DNA from: Hyphococcus sp.
GTDB taxonomy: Bacteria; Pseudomonadota; Alphaproteobacteria; Caulobacterales; Parvularculaceae
Reading direction: 5' to 3'
DNA: 64,000 bases
Assembly: GCA_021776245.1 (NCBI GenBank)
Contig: JAJFGF010000068.1
Location: forward strand, 186,001 to 250,000
The stretch's first letter is position 1. Each line of letters begins with the position of its first letter. The position numbers were made by a program, and so were the translations under genes. Positions 9,002 through 20,633 of this stretch are shown here, piece after piece. Under the pieces are notes generated by a model, which did no database searches, had not been told where the DNA came from, and was given only the letters and a program-made list of their open reading frames with translations.

Positions 9002-9484
9002 ATGAAAATCCTGATCGCCGCAATCGGCAAGCTCCGCGCAGGACCGGAAGCATTGCTCGTCAAGGATTACCTTTCGCGCGCCAATAGCAGCGGGCGCAAT
9101 ATCGGGTTTTCCGGACCGCATCTGTCAGAGATGGAAGCGCCAAATAACTTACCGCGCGTCAATCGGCAAATTCGCGAGGGTGAACTTCTGCTGAAGTCAG
9201 CGCGTGACCATGAGCGCCTGATTGTTCTGGACGAAACCGGCGTTAATCTTTCGAGCGAAAAACTATCCGCAATGGTGCGGGAGATGCGCGACCAAGGCGT
9301 CGGGGGCGCTGCGTTTCTGATCGGCGGGGCTGATGGTCATGGGGAAGAAATAAAGACCCGCGCTGCGGAAACTTTGTCCTTTGGCGCAGCGACATGGCCG
9401 CATATGCTTGTCAGAGTGATGCTTGCCGAACAGCTTTATCGGGCCATGACAATCTTATCGGGACACCCTTATCACCGCTCATGA
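9002..9484 (+). CDS. rlmH: 23S rRNA (pseudouridine1915-N3)-methyltransferase RlmH
   Basis: A 160-residue SPOUT methyltransferase modifying the pseudouridine at position 1915 of 23S rRNA. The knotted SAM site shows AAFLIGGADGHGEE, FGAATWPHMLVRVMLAEQLYRA and the C-terminal HPYHR, all hallmark RlmH segments. The ATG at 9002 is supported by GAGGAG eight bases upstream and by the family opening MKILIAAIGKL. The stop overlaps the start of the envC-like gene (ATGA), showing translational coupling. Confidence 0.95.
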   Translation: MKILIAAIGKLRAGPEALLVKDYLSRANSSGRNIGFSGPHLSEMEAPNNLPRVNRQIREGELLLKSARDHERLIVLDETGVNLSSEKLSAMVREMRDQGVGGAAFLIGGADGHGEEIKTRAAETLSFGAATWPHMLVRVMLAEQLYRAMTILSGHPYHRS

Positions 9485-10707
9485 TGTTGCGCCTTTTCAT
9501 ATCAGCTTTGCTTGCTTTTGGCGCTGTCGCTCCGGCTGCGGCTCAGACCGGCGAAAACGAATTGCAGGAAGTCGAACGTCGCCTGAAAGATCGCGCGCAA
9601 GAAGAAAAGCTTCTGCGCGATGAGGCCGAAGCCCGGCAGCGAGAGGTGGCGGCGCTGCGCCATCGGCTGATCGAAACCGCGAACTCATTGCAGGACGATG
9701 AAAGAAAGATCACAGCTCTTGAAGAATCGATTGCTGCGCTTGAGGCTGAGCGCCAGGAAGCCGATGCCGCCCTGCGTGCTGAAAGCAGGAATTTGAGCGA
9801 AGTGCTGGCGGCGCTGCAATCGCTGGAATTATCGCGCCCGCCAGCCCTCTTGGTGTCGCCCGGAGACGCCAACAAAGCCGCCCGCGCGGCAATGTTGCTG
9901 GCTGACGCGGCGCCGGAGGTTGAGGCGCGCGCGGCGCGGTTGCGGCAGGCTATTGAACGGCTTGCCGACCTTGCAGCGACACTTGAACAAGATCGCGCCG
10001 CCTTTGCGACCACCAATCAAGAGCTCGCCGCCCGCCGCGACGTCCTGACGGAATTAATGGCCCAGAAAGAACAAGAGCGCGATGTCGCCGCCCGGCTCGC
10101 CTCAACTGCACAAAGAGAGACGGCGCAACTGGCGGCGCGCGCGACATCGCTGCGCGATATTTTGCGGCGGCTGGAAAGGCTCGCTCACTCAGTAACGCCG
10201 CGCATAAAGCCGCCCGCCCCCAAACCGTCAGCGCCGGTCGCCGCTGATCCCGTCGCCCGGGCCATCAAGCCTGACACGCCAACGCCCTTCGTCGCCGCCA
10301 GGCCCTTTGCGGACGCCCGCGGCGCCCTCAGATCACCGGTCGCAGGAAGGTTAACGGGAAAATTTGGCAATGCGCGGCCGGAAGGCGGCAAATTTGAGGG
10401 ATTAAGGTTTACCGTGCGCGATCAGGCGATTGTGACCGCTCCATTTGAGGGGCGTGTTGTTTTTGCACGGCCTTGGCCGCCGATCGGCAACCTCATAGTT
10501 CTGGACGTTGGCGGCGGATTCCATGTACTGTTATTGGGTGTCGGATCATTTCTGGTCGACGAAGGCCAGCGTATTGCCGCTGGCGAGCCGGTGGCGGAAA
10601 TGGCCGGACGGGGCGCGAATCTGGATCTTGAGATCCGAAAAAACCGGGAGCCTGTTAACCCGGCATTGTGGCTCTCAAGGAAGAGTATGGAGGAGCTGGC
10701 GAATTAG
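9481..10707 (+). CDS. EnvC-like murein hydrolase activator (degenerate M23 domain)
   Basis: A 408-residue periplasmic protein: signal peptide (LRLFISALLAFGAVAPAAAQ), a long coiled coil (about residues 25-240), a Pro/Ala linker and a C-terminal LytM/M23 domain (about 290-405). The metal-binding residues of active M23 peptidases are missing: the YxHL position reads FHVLLLGVG and the HxH position reads LDLEI. As in E. coli EnvC, this implies an activator of an amidase rather than an enzyme. It is read by ATGA overlap from rlmH and followed by ctpA, the standard order in this class, for septal peptidoglycan splitting. Confidence 0.88.
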   Translation: MMLRLFISALLAFGAVAPAAAQTGENELQEVERRLKDRAQEEKLLRDEAEARQREVAALRHRLIETANSLQDDERKITALEESIAALEAERQEADAALRAESRNLSEVLAALQSLELSRPPALLVSPGDANKAARAAMLLADAAPEVEARAARLRQAIERLADLAATLEQDRAAFATTNQELAARRDVLTELMAQKEQERDVAARLASTAQRETAQLAARATSLRDILRRLERLAHSVTPRIKPPAPKPSAPVAADPVARAIKPDTPTPFVAARPFADARGALRSPVAGRLTGKFGNARPEGGKFEGLRFTVRDQAIVTAPFEGRVVFARPWPPIGNLIVLDVGGGFHVLLLGVGSFLVDEGQRIAAGEPVAEMAGRGANLDLEIRKNREPVNPALWLSRKSMEELAN

Positions 10708-10729
10708 CCAGTGATAATAGGTGTAGATT

Positions 10730-12166
10730 ATGAGAAAAACAGCCCTTCGCGCCCGCGCCAACCGGCGCCCGCCAAACCTGAAATCCCCGTCGAAAGGTTA
10801 TTCCGCGGGCGCCTTGCTCGCCGCCGCCTTTGGCGGCGCCCTGGTGTTTGGCGCCCTTTCAAGCGCGGTTTTTGCCAGGGCGTCTATTTCCGCCGATACG
10901 TTCCGACAGCTCGACCTGTTTGGCGAAGTGTTTGAACAGATCCATGAAAACTACGTCAGCGAGCCGGAAGACAGCGAACTGATCAAGGGCGCCGTCGACG
11001 GCATGCTGGCGACGCTTGACCCTCATTCAAATTACATGACCGCCGAAGACTTCCAGACCATGCAGGAGCAGACCCGCGGCACATTTGCCGGGCTCGGCAT
11101 TCAGGTGACCATGGACAACGAGGGCGCTGACAAGGGGCTGATTAAAATCATCGCACCGATCGACGACACACCGGCCGCAAGAGCGGGCCTTCAAACGGAT
11201 GACCTGATCGTCAAGATTAACGGCGAAGACGTCCTGGGCATGTCAATCGACGAAGCGATATCCAAGCTGAAAGGCGAGAAGGGCACAAAGGTCGATATTT
11301 CAATCCTGCGCGAACGCGACAAGGATGCTTTTGACCTAACCATCGTACGCGACATTGTCACCGTCCAGTCTGTCACACATCGCGTAGAAGGCGATTTTGG
11401 CTATGTTAGGATTTCAACATTCAGCGAACAGACCGCGGATGGCCTGAAAAAAGCGCTGAAAAAGCTGTCGAAAGAAATTCCCGGGGGACCGAAAGGCGTG
11501 ATCCTGGATTTGCGATCCAATCCCGGCGGTTTGCTGGACCAGGCAGTTGCCGTCACAGATGCATTTCTCGAAGGCGGTGAAATCGTCTCAACCCGGGGGC
11601 GCCGTGCGCGCGACACTTTGCGCGAAATGGGCACACCCGGCGACAGGTTGAATGGCAAGCCGATGATTGTCCTCGTGAACGGCGGCTCTGCATCTGCTTC
11701 AGAAATTGTCGCTGGCGCTTTACAAGACCGCAACCGCGCGTTGCTGCTTGGCACAAAGAGCTTCGGTAAAGGATCCGTACAAACCGTAATCCCCTTGCAA
11801 AATGGCCTGCAGGGCGCCCTGCGATTGACCACAGCGAAATATTATACGCCCTCCGGTCGGTCGATACAGGCGCTCGGCATTGTCCCGGATATTCGCATGC
11901 CCGTGATCTATCCGGGTCAGGAGACCCCCGCTGCTCGACCCGCGGAAAGCGATCTTCCTGGTGCCCTTGCCGCCGAAAATGCGGTCGCAGCAAATGAGGC
12001 GGTATTGGATGAGGACGGTCTGACGCCCGTCGAACCAGTGCAATGCGGTGAGGACGAAGATGGCGCGGTTAAGGATTGCCAGCTCGAACGGGCGCTCGAA
12101 ATCCTCGCCGACGCCACCGTTTATCGACAAGCCCTTGCCGACGCTGGAGCCGCGCACGCTCAATAA
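10730..12166 (+). CDS. ctpA: S41 family C-terminal processing peptidase
   Basis: A 478-residue envelope serine protease. An N-terminal membrane anchor or signal (about residues 25-47) is followed by a PDZ domain (about 110-190, GLGIQVTMDNEG to IVKINGEDV) and the S41 catalytic domain with Ser in GGSASASEIVAGAL and Lys in GTKSFGKGSVQTV, the Ser-Lys dyad. It trims or degrades periplasmic proteins, in relatives including peptidoglycan hydrolases, which fits the upstream envC-like gene. The tail beyond residue 400 is acidic with two Cys. AGGTG lies six bases before the ATG. A GC-rich hairpin follows the gene. Confidence 0.94.
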   Translation: MRKTALRARANRRPPNLKSPSKGYSAGALLAAAFGGALVFGALSSAVFARASISADTFRQLDLFGEVFEQIHENYVSEPEDSELIKGAVDGMLATLDPHSNYMTAEDFQTMQEQTRGTFAGLGIQVTMDNEGADKGLIKIIAPIDDTPAARAGLQTDDLIVKINGEDVLGMSIDEAISKLKGEKGTKVDISILRERDKDAFDLTIVRDIVTVQSVTHRVEGDFGYVRISTFSEQTADGLKKALKKLSKEIPGGPKGVILDLRSNPGGLLDQAVAVTDAFLEGGEIVSTRGRRARDTLREMGTPGDRLNGKPMIVLVNGGSASASEIVAGALQDRNRALLLGTKSFGKGSVQTVIPLQNGLQGALRLTTAKYYTPSGRSIQALGIVPDIRMPVIYPGQETPAARPAESDLPGALAAENAVAANEAVLDEDGLTPVEPVQCGEDEDGAVKDCQLERALEILADATVYRQALADAGAAHAQ

Positions 12167-12183
12167 ATCGACAAAAGCGCCAA

Positions 12184-12224
12184 AAACGGGGCGGTTTGCG
12201 TAATCAACGCCCGCCCCGTTTCCT
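12184..12224 (+). terminator. GC-rich hairpin after ctpA, possible terminator
   Basis: An 11-bp perfect inverted repeat (AAACGGGGCGG at 12184-12194 with CCGCCCCGTTT at 12211-12221) starts 17 bases after the ctpA stop. Only a short T run (TTT) ends the stem and no longer U tract follows, so it may be a weak terminator or an RNA-stabilising stem limiting read-through into the deacetylase gene. Confidence 0.4.
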
Positions 12225-12307
12225 ATTGGTTAACTGTATTATTCGTAATTTCCACAGGCGACAAAAGTGGATGCGGTTCCGCAGCATCACCATGCAGGCT
12301 ATAGAAA

Positions 12308-13582
12308 ATGCACCGCCGCCGACAATTTCGACGCCCGATTTTGGGCCGCCTGACCTGGGCGTGGCTTAGCGCGTTTGGCGTAATTGCCTCGCTGGCTGGC
12401 GTATTTCTGTATGCGACACTGACCGATGACGGCGCCGGGCGCATCGCACTGCCTGTCGAACAGCTCGAACAATTTGCCAGAGCCGCCGTGGCGCCGCAGG
12501 TCAACGAAGCGCCGGACAAAAATGCTGCAGCGGGCTTGCGTCTTTCCCCGCCCCATTTGCGCGAAGGTGAAGCTGCCAGAGGGCCCGAGGGTTTCGGCGG
12601 CGATCACGGCGAAGACGCCGACGACGCACTCGCTTATATGGATGAAGCGCTGCCGGATATTGCCGGCAACGATCCGGTCACAGACGTCATTATCACCATC
12701 GACGGAAAACAACAGGGCGACGCCCCACGCGATGCCGGCGCGGCGACAAACGCGCCTCGCAGGACGCCCATTCCGGATCCGGATCCGGATCTCCTGCGCG
12801 CCACACCGCTCGGTAAAGTGCCGCGTATCGCTCCCGACGGCCGCAAGGCGCTCAATGCCTATGCGCGACCTTTCAGGGGAGACTATTCGAAACCGCGAAT
12901 CGCAATCATCGTTGGTGGCCTCGGCCTCAATATCGCGCTAACTGAACGGGCAATTGACGAATTGCCGCCGGAGATATCGCTTTCTTTTGCGCCATACGCC
13001 AAGGATCTCGATTTTTGGACCAAAAAGGCGCGCGATGCCGGTCACGAAATCCTTATTGAGTTGCCGATGGAAGGCTATGGCGAAAACCAACAGGCGCTCG
13101 GCGGCGCCGCATTATTGTCAACGCGAACGGAACAGGAAAACCTTCAGCGCCTCGATTGGCTACTTTCGAGATTTGGAGGCTATTTTGCCGCGACCAACTA
13201 TATGGGATCAAAGTTTTCGACAAATGAGGCGGCGTTAACGCCAATATTACGAAAGCTGCACGAAGCAGGCGTCGGCTATATTGACGATACCGGCGCAGCT
13301 TTCAAGGCAGGCGCCGCGTCGGGCGCAGCGCTGACGATGATCGACAAGATTATTTCCGCAGCGCCCGACGACAGCGGGCGCCGCACCGTCAGGCGCGAGC
13401 TCACAAGGCTTGAACAGATAGCAAAGGCCGAGGGCGCAGCGATCGGCAAGACCTATGCTTACGCAGCCACTCTCGACGAAATTGCCGCATGGGCAGCAAA
13501 GCTTGAGGATAAGAGTCTCAGTGCTGCGCCGGTTTCGGCAATCCTGCAGGCTCGTACCGCGAGCCGCCAAAAACTCAATTAA
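12308..13582 (+). CDS. divergent polysaccharide deacetylase family protein
   Basis: A 424-residue protein with an N-terminal membrane anchor (about residues 15-38), a low-complexity periplasmic linker to about 175, and a divergent polysaccharide deacetylase (YibQ-like) domain starting at KPRIAIIVGGLGLN. Typical segments are LPPEISLSFAPYAKDLDFW, HEILIELPMEGYGE and ATNYMGSKF. The usual metal-binding triad is not obvious, as in the family. In many alphaproteobacteria it follows ctpA and precedes rppH, as here, suggesting an envelope role; the substrate is unknown. Confidence 0.87.
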   Translation: MHRRRQFRRPILGRLTWAWLSAFGVIASLAGVFLYATLTDDGAGRIALPVEQLEQFARAAVAPQVNEAPDKNAAAGLRLSPPHLREGEAARGPEGFGGDHGEDADDALAYMDEALPDIAGNDPVTDVIITIDGKQQGDAPRDAGAATNAPRRTPIPDPDPDLLRATPLGKVPRIAPDGRKALNAYARPFRGDYSKPRIAIIVGGLGLNIALTERAIDELPPEISLSFAPYAKDLDFWTKKARDAGHEILIELPMEGYGENQQALGGAALLSTRTEQENLQRLDWLLSRFGGYFAATNYMGSKFSTNEAALTPILRKLHEAGVGYIDDTGAAFKAGAASGAALTMIDKIISAAPDDSGRRTVRRELTRLEQIAKAEGAAIGKTYAYAATLDEIAAWAAKLEDKSLSAAPVSAILQARTASRQKLN

Positions 13583-13598
13583 TGACATCAAATCACCA

Positions 13599-14123
13599 AT
13601 GAGCCAGAATGATCTAATTTGCAGCTACCGCCCAAATGTCGGCGTCGTTTTGTTTAAGCGCGACGGCCGCGTTTGGTATGGCCGGCGCGTCGGAACAATC
13701 GCGGACATTGGCTCCAAAGACGGCGGCCATCGCTGGCAAATGCCCCAGGGCGGCGTTGACGATGGTGAAGACATCGCCGCGGCCGCGATTCGCGAACTGA
13801 AAGAAGAGACCGGCGTTGTTTCTGCGCGCCTGCTAATCGTAACACCGGGCTGGCTCGCCTATGATTTCCCGCCCAAATATATGAAGAATCACTGGAAGGG
13901 CCAGCGCCAGAAATGGGCGGCTATGATATTCGAAGGCGATGAGTCTGAAATCGATCTTGAGGCGGATGATCATCAGGAGTTTGACAAATGGCGATGGGGA
14001 GAGCTGGAAGAAGCCCCATCGCTGATCGTGCCGTTTAAGCGCAAAATATATGATGAGCTGGTCACGGCGTTCGCACCGCTACGCGATTATTTGCGCGAGG
14101 CCAGCGCGCAGCAAAGAAAATAG
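13599..14123 (+). CDS. rppH: RNA pyrophosphohydrolase (Nudix)
   Basis: A 174-residue Nudix hydrolase that removes pyrophosphate from 5'-triphosphorylated mRNA and so opens it to decay. It starts YRPNVGVVLFKRDGRVWYGR and carries the Nudix box GGVDDGEDIAAAAIRELKEE followed by TGV (GX5EX7REUXEEXGU). KWRWGELEEAPSLIVPFKR matches the RppH C-terminal part. The ATG at 13599 is chosen because the family begins just before SYRPNVG; a longer open frame upstream overlaps the preceding gene and has no family match. Convergent with a luxR-type gene. Confidence 0.95.
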   Translation: MSQNDLICSYRPNVGVVLFKRDGRVWYGRRVGTIADIGSKDGGHRWQMPQGGVDDGEDIAAAAIRELKEETGVVSARLLIVTPGWLAYDFPPKYMKNHWKGQRQKWAAMIFEGDESEIDLEADDHQEFDKWRWGELEEAPSLIVPFKRKIYDELVTAFAPLRDYLREASAQQRK

Positions 14124-14181
14124 ATCATTGAGCGATTCCCTTTAATTCGCCTGATGATCTAACCTCAATCATGCAAAGCGC

Positions 14182-14919
14182 TCAGATCTTTTCAATATCG
14201 CCAGGCATGATCTCGCCAAGCTTTAAGCCTCTGATAATGGCGCTGAGCTTATTGCGCGCGCCAAGTTTGCGCTTGCAGCTTTCAAGATGCGTGCGAACCG
14301 TAAAAGGGCTGATACACAGAAGTTGCGCGGATTGTTTTTCGGTCAGTCCTTTGGCCGCTGCAACCAGGCATTGGCGCTCGCGGGTCGTCAAAACCGCAAC
14401 ATTAGCGTTAGCGGGCATCGCAGATTGCAGTTTTTCGAGCGCATCCAGGCAATAGGAATATACAAGCCGCAATTCCATTGCGCTCAAAACCCGCTCACGG
14501 CTGACCACGCCAGAAACATAGAGCGCACCAGAGAGATCGCGAAAGGGCAAATAGTAGGCCGAGCAATAGTCCGTTTTGCCAATCGCATCCAGAAAAGCAG
14601 CAATATCGGAATCTTCGCCAGGGAGTTCAGCGGCGCTGGAGAGGTCAAATGGCGTAAAGCGGCTTTTGCCCAAGCGCAAACCCGGATGCGTGTTTTTTTC
14701 TATCAGCCGATCGCATGCCGCTTCCACATCAGCGTCAAGTTCCGCTTCGCGCCGTCTGCCCGGAATCTTCTCAAACCCGCGCTCGCTTTCAAACAGCAGA
14801 CCGCAATAACTCAGCGCACTGCGGCGGTAGACTGCCTCCAGCGCGTCTGAAAACCCTTCCGGATCCAGAAACGGCGACGTACCTGGCTTGTTCGTCATTG
14901 CAGCAGCCGCGCAGTTCAA
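14182..14919 (-). CDS. LuxR-type transcriptional regulator (solo)
   Basis: A 245-residue regulator with an N-terminal sensor-like domain (about 20-165) and a C-terminal GerE/LuxR helix-turn-helix (LTTRERQCLVAAAKGLTEKQ ... SPFTVRTHLESCKRKLGARN). The N-terminal part resembles autoinducer-binding domains only in outline; I cannot confirm the Trp/Tyr/Asp ligand residues, and no luxI gene lies nearby, so the signal is unknown. Start: TTG at 14919 is preceded by GTGAGG with about five bases spacing, better than the ATG at 14898, which has no Shine-Dalgarno. A perfect 8-bp inverted repeat lies just upstream (14933-14953). Confidence 0.82.
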   Translation of the reverse strand: MNCAAAAMTNKPGTSPFLDPEGFSDALEAVYRRSALSYCGLLFESERGFEKIPGRRREAELDADVEAACDRLIEKNTHPGLRLGKSRFTPFDLSSAAELPGEDSDIAAFLDAIGKTDYCSAYYLPFRDLSGALYVSGVVSRERVLSAMELRLVYSYCLDALEKLQSAMPANANVAVLTTRERQCLVAAAKGLTEKQSAQLLCISPFTVRTHLESCKRKLGARNKLSAIIRGLKLGEIMPGDIEKI

Positions 14920-14932
14920 AAAAACCTCACAA

Positions 14933-14953
14933 TCTTCCGCGGGATGCGGAAGA
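14933..14953. promoter_or_regulatory. inverted repeat upstream of the luxR-type gene
   Basis: TCTTCCGC, a five-base GGGAT spacer, then GCGGAAGA: a perfect 8-bp inverted repeat 14 bases upstream of the TTG start of the LuxR-type gene. There is no T run in the right place for a terminator on either strand, so an operator (for example autoregulation) or a 5'UTR hairpin are the options. Function inferred only from position and symmetry. Confidence 0.4.
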
Positions 14954-15297
14954 AAAACTCATACGACATAGATGGCCGGCCTCACTTTACGCCGCGCCGC
15001 CAACGCCTCGTTTGCTGCACACATCTTATGAAATTCCAGCCCAAGCGCTGAGCTGTGGCGTATTGTTCAGGAGTTTGTACATGTGATCAACTAGTCGTGA
15101 GCGGGTATTGACATTTAGTGCAAATCAGCCGCCGCCGGCAGATTTTCAGCGCGGTTCATCGCTGGAATGAGGCGCCGTCTAGTCAGTTTAGGGGATAGGC
15201 GCTGTGGAAAAAATAATTTCTACTCAGCGTTGAGGGAGATGGCGCATTAATTATTTGTTGCGACTCGCGCCACCGCCGTTAATGGAGAATCCGTAGC
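14954..15297. other. intergenic region without recognised gene
   Basis: About 340 bases between the solo LuxR regulator and a small unknown gene. I see stop codons in all frames, no tRNA-like or repeat structure, and only the usual AT-rich patches that could host promoters (for example around 15095-15120 and 15205-15255). Nothing further supported. Confidence 0.5.
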
Positions 15298-15714
15298 GTG
15301 GAACCAGTAAAAAAAGCCCAAGCAAGTGATATAAAGTCACAATCGGCAAAACAGTCTAAACTTTTGGATGCAGATGGAGCGTTGGGGGAAGCTGCAACGA
15401 TTGCAGAGATTTGCACGGCCATTGAAAAACTTGTGGACGCTGCCAGCGAAGCGGGCGGCGAAACGGATCCACAAACCGGTTTCCCGCGCGTTACGGGAGA
15501 CTGTGCGGATACGCTCTGGCAGAATGTATGCGATTTCGCAGCGCAATTGGCGCGCGCGCGCTCGTCATCGTTCGACGATATAAGCGGTAAGATCAGTATC
15601 TGGCGGCATCTGGCGCCGGAACAGAGCCTTGCGGACAAATTTGCGACGATCGACGAAACGCTTTTGCAGTCGATCATCGGCGATGTGGAACGGCTGAATT
15701 CGGAGCAGAGCTGA
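15298..15714 (+). CDS. hypothetical protein, small soluble
   Basis: A 138-residue protein of unknown function starting with GTG; GGAG stands ten bases before the start. It is helical, hydrophilic and Ala/Glu-rich, with a Lys/Gln-rich N-terminus and conserved-looking segments DPQTGFPRVTGDCADTLWQN and KISIWRHLAPEQSLADKFATIDETLL. No signal peptide or membrane segment. An overlapping open frame on the other strand is Ser/Ala/Cys-rich and looks like a shadow. The gene stands alone between luxR and the ATP synthase operon, convergent with atpC. Confidence 0.6.
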   Translation: MEPVKKAQASDIKSQSAKQSKLLDADGALGEAATIAEICTAIEKLVDAASEAGGETDPQTGFPRVTGDCADTLWQNVCDFAAQLARARSSSFDDISGKISIWRHLAPEQSLADKFATIDETLLQSIIGDVERLNSEQS

Positions 15715-15744
15715 AAAACGCCGGAAAATTAGCGCAGGACGGCG
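15714..15744 (-). terminator. possible weak terminator after atpC
   Basis: On the minus strand, eight bases after the atpC stop, CGCCG and CGGCG form a short 5-bp stem around a 16-base loop, followed at once by TTTTT. Placement at the end of the ATP synthase operon fits, but the stem is short and the call tentative. Confidence 0.3.
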
Positions 15745-15751
15745 ACGGGTG

Positions 15752-16147
15752 CTAAAGCGCCGCCTGCAGTTCTTTCAGGCGATCAAGGCCTTGCTGAGCG
15801 TTAAGTTTCTTCTCATCAGTATCGGCGTCGGCGAAATCTTCTTCTGCATCCTTGATACGCTGGGCAATCGCGGCGGCGTCCAGTTCCGCCGCCGGCATGG
15901 CTTCTTCCGCGAGGATCGTAAGCCCCGACGGCGAGATTTCCGCGAACCCACCGCGTACGAAAATGCGGCTTTCCTCAGCGCCGTTTTTAATACGCAACAT
16001 ACCCGGCGCCAGCGTCGTCATCAGCGGCGCATGATTTGGCAAAACGCCGATCCAGCCTTCTGTTCCCGGAATATCGACTTCGTCGACATCGGCGGACATT
16101 AGTTGCCGTTCCGGCGAGACTAAATTGAAATGAAGTTTGTCTGCCAT
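15752..16147 (-). CDS. atpC: ATP synthase F1 subunit epsilon
   Basis: A 131-residue epsilon subunit, the rotor-stalk part that links gamma to the c-ring and can inhibit ATP hydrolysis. The N-terminal beta-sandwich shows FNLVSPERQLMSADVDEVDI, GTEGWIGVLPNHAPLMTTL and a Gly-Phe-rich FVRGGFAEISPSGLTILAE; the C-terminal helical hairpin follows from about residue 88. Last gene of the atpHAGDC operon, five bases after atpD. Confidence 0.96.
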   Translation of the reverse strand: MADKLHFNLVSPERQLMSADVDEVDIPGTEGWIGVLPNHAPLMTTLAPGMLRIKNGAEESRIFVRGGFAEISPSGLTILAEEAMPAAELDAAAIAQRIKDAEEDFADADTDEKKLNAQQGLDRLKELQAAL

Positions 16148-16152
16148 TTTTG

Positions 16153-18485
<2,333 letters not shown>

Positions 18486-18498
18486 TTAGCGCGTCCCT

Positions 18499-20028
18499 TT
18501 ACGCAAAGCTTTTCGTGAATGCGTCGAGAACGCTGATGAGCTTTTTCTCGGTTGCATCGTCGAGCTTGCCGGTGTCGCGAATGCTCTTCAAAATGTCACC
18601 GTGATCGCCATGCAGCTTGCGCAGGAATTCCCGTTCGAAATGGCCAACCTTCGCCTTATCGATGCCGTCAAGATAGCCCTGCGTGCCTGCGAAGATGACA
18701 CAGACCTGTTCTTCCACCTGCAGCGGCGAGAACTGACCCTGTTTCATCAGTTCTGTCAGCTGGTCGCCCCGGTTCAAAATCTTCTGGGTCGTGGCGTCGA
18801 GGTCGGAGCCGAACTGCGCAAAGGCCGCAAGCTCGCGATATTGCGCCAGCTCGCCTTTGATTTTACCCGCGACCTGTTTCATCGCCTTGACCTGCGCAGC
18901 GGAGCCAACGCGTGAAACCGACAGCCCCACATTCACCGCCGGGCGAATGCCCTGGAAGAAAAGATCAGTTTCAAGAAAAATCTGACCGTCCGTGATCGAA
19001 ATCACATTTGTCGGGATATAGGCCGAGACGTCATTTGCCTGCGTCTCGATAATCGGCAGCGCCGTCAGCGAGCCGGAGCCATTATCTTCGTTGAGCTTCG
19101 CGGCGCGCTCCAATAGGCGCGAGTGCAAATAGAAAACGTCGCCGGGATAAGCTTCGCGTCCCGGTGGACGGCGAAGCAAAAGCGACATCTGGCGATAGGA
19201 AACGGCCTGCTTTGAAAGATCATCATATATGATCAGCGCATGCATGCCATTGTCGCGAAAATATTCACCCATGGCGCAACCGGAAAATGGCGCAAGGAAT
19301 TGAAGCGGCGCAGGCTCGGATGCAGTCGCCGCAACAACGATCGAATATTCCATGGCGCCGTTGTCTTCGAGCGTCTTAACAATCTGCGCCACTGTGGAAC
19401 GCTTCTGGCCGATCGCAACATAAACGCAATAGAGCTTTTTCGATTCATCGCCCGACGCGTTGATGTCTTTTTGGTTTAAGATCGCATCAATGCAGATTGC
19501 AGTTTTTCCCGTCTGGCGATCGCCAATAACCAGCTCGCGCTGGCCGCGGCCGATCGGGATCATAGCGTCCACTGCCTTGATCCCCGTCTGCATCGGCTCG
19601 TGTACGGATTTGCGCGGCAGAATGCCCGGCGCCTTGACGTCAACCAGCCGGCGCTCGGTTGTCTCGATCGGGCCTTTGCCGTCGATCGGATTGCCCAGCG
19701 GATCGACAACCCTGCCGAGAAGACCTTTGCCGACCGGCACATCAACGATCGTCTTGGTGCGTTTGACAATATCGCCTTCGCCAATCTCCCGGTCTTCACC
19801 GAAGATCACCACGCCGACATTATCGGCCTCCAGGTTCAGCGCCATTCCTTTGACGCCATTGGCGAATTCTACCATCTCGCCAGCCTGAACATTATCAAGG
19901 CCGTAAACGCGGGCGATCCCGTCTCCGACGGACAATACCTGGCCGATTTCGGAAACTTCGGCGTCCTTGCCGAAATCCTTGATCTGCTGCTTCAGGATGG
20001 AGGAAATTTCTGCGGCATTGAGCTCCAT
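18499..20028 (-). CDS. atpA: ATP synthase F1 subunit alpha
   Basis: A 509-residue non-catalytic nucleotide-binding subunit. Walker [16 protein letters not shown] (about 170), [20 protein letters not shown] with Walker B, and the ATP synthase alpha/beta signature region [17 protein letters not shown] are intact. The start [18 protein letters not shown] is typical. Five bases separate it from atpH upstream. Confidence 0.98.
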   Translation of the reverse strand: MELNAAEISSILKQQIKDFGKDAEVSEIGQVLSVGDGIARVYGLDNVQAGEMVEFANGVKGMALNLEADNVGVVIFGEDREIGEGDIVKRTKTIVDVPVGKGLLGRVVDPLGNPIDGKGPIETTERRLVDVKAPGILPRKSVHEPMQTGIKAVDAMIPIGRGQRELVIGDRQTGKTAICIDAILNQKDINASGDESKKLYCVYVAIGQKRSTVAQIVKTLEDNGAMEYSIVVAATASEPAPLQFLAPFSGCAMGEYFRDNGMHALIIYDDLSKQAVSYRQMSLLLRRPPGREAYPGDVFYLHSRLLERAAKLNEDNGSGSLTALPIIETQANDVSAYIPTNVISITDGQIFLETDLFFQGIRPAVNVGLSVSRVGSAAQVKAMKQVAGKIKGELAQYRELAAFAQFGSDLDATTQKILNRGDQLTELMKQGQFSPLQVEEQVCVIFAGTQGYLDGIDKAKVGHFEREFLRKLHGDHGDILKSIRDTGKLDDATEKKLISVLDAFTKSFA

Positions 20029-20033
20029 AGCAA

Positions 20034-20591
20034 TCAGGCCTCTTTCATCACAGTTTTCAAACGATTGAGTTTTGTTTTGAGCGATGCGTCGATCATCTTG
20101 CTGCCGATCTTGACGACAAGGCCGCCAAGCAGTTCGGGATCAACGCGGGTTTCCAGTTTGACGGCTTTGCCCACCATGGCTTCAATTTCATGGCGCAAGG
20201 CCTTGGTTTGATCGTTATTGAGCTCGGTCGCCGATACGGCCTCGGCGAAAACTTCGCCGCGATGTAGCGCGGCAAGGGCGTCAAACGCCTTAATCATATC
20301 CTCAAGCGCAAACAGCCGGCGGTTTTTTGCAACAAGGGCGAGAAAATTCGATGTCAGCCCGTTGAGGTCCGCCTTTTTTGCGATCGCCGCGATCGCATTT
20401 GCCTGATCATCACGGCCGTAAACCGGACTTTTGAGAAATTCGCGAAGATCATCAGAGCCGTCGATGGCGGCGCCCAATGTTCCAAGATCAGCTGCGACAG
20501 CTTCCAGCGCGCCTTCGTCCCGGGCAAGACCAAACAGCGCCGCTGCGTAGCGGCCGGCGACGCCGGATAAGGAGGCGAGGTCGCGTGACAC
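20034..20591 (-). CDS. atpH: ATP synthase F1 subunit delta
   Basis: A 185-residue subunit that ties F1 to the peripheral stalk. I prefer GTG at 20591 because the protein then starts [20 protein letters not shown], the usual opening; a TTG at 20633 would add 14 Arg-rich residues. GGAG lies twelve bases upstream of the GTG, a rather long spacing. The C-terminal signature [21 protein letters not shown] is clear. It heads the five-gene operon. A perfect TTGACA lies at 20660-20655 on the minus strand, but no good -10 follows at normal spacing. Confidence 0.95.
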   Translation of the reverse strand: MSRDLASLSGVAGRYAAALFGLARDEGALEAVAADLGTLGAAIDGSDDLREFLKSPVYGRDDQANAIAAIAKKADLNGLTSNFLALVAKNRRLFALEDMIKAFDALAALHRGEVFAEAVSATELNNDQTKALRHEIEAMVGKAVKLETRVDPELLGGLVVKIGSKMIDASLKTKLNRLKTVMKEA

Positions 20592-20633
20592 TTCTGATCG
20601 ATGCTCCTGTTGGAAACGGCGCCGCGGGCGCAA

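Noticed and set aside
9481-10707. EnvC-like gene as a broken M23 peptidase
   Set aside because: Loss of metal ligands is normal for EnvC-type activators; the gene is intact and in its usual place.
15279-15677. Antisense open frame over the small hypothetical gene at 15298
   Set aside because: Ser/Ala/Cys-rich with a weak start; the plus-strand frame has better composition and a ribosome site, though both are unproven.
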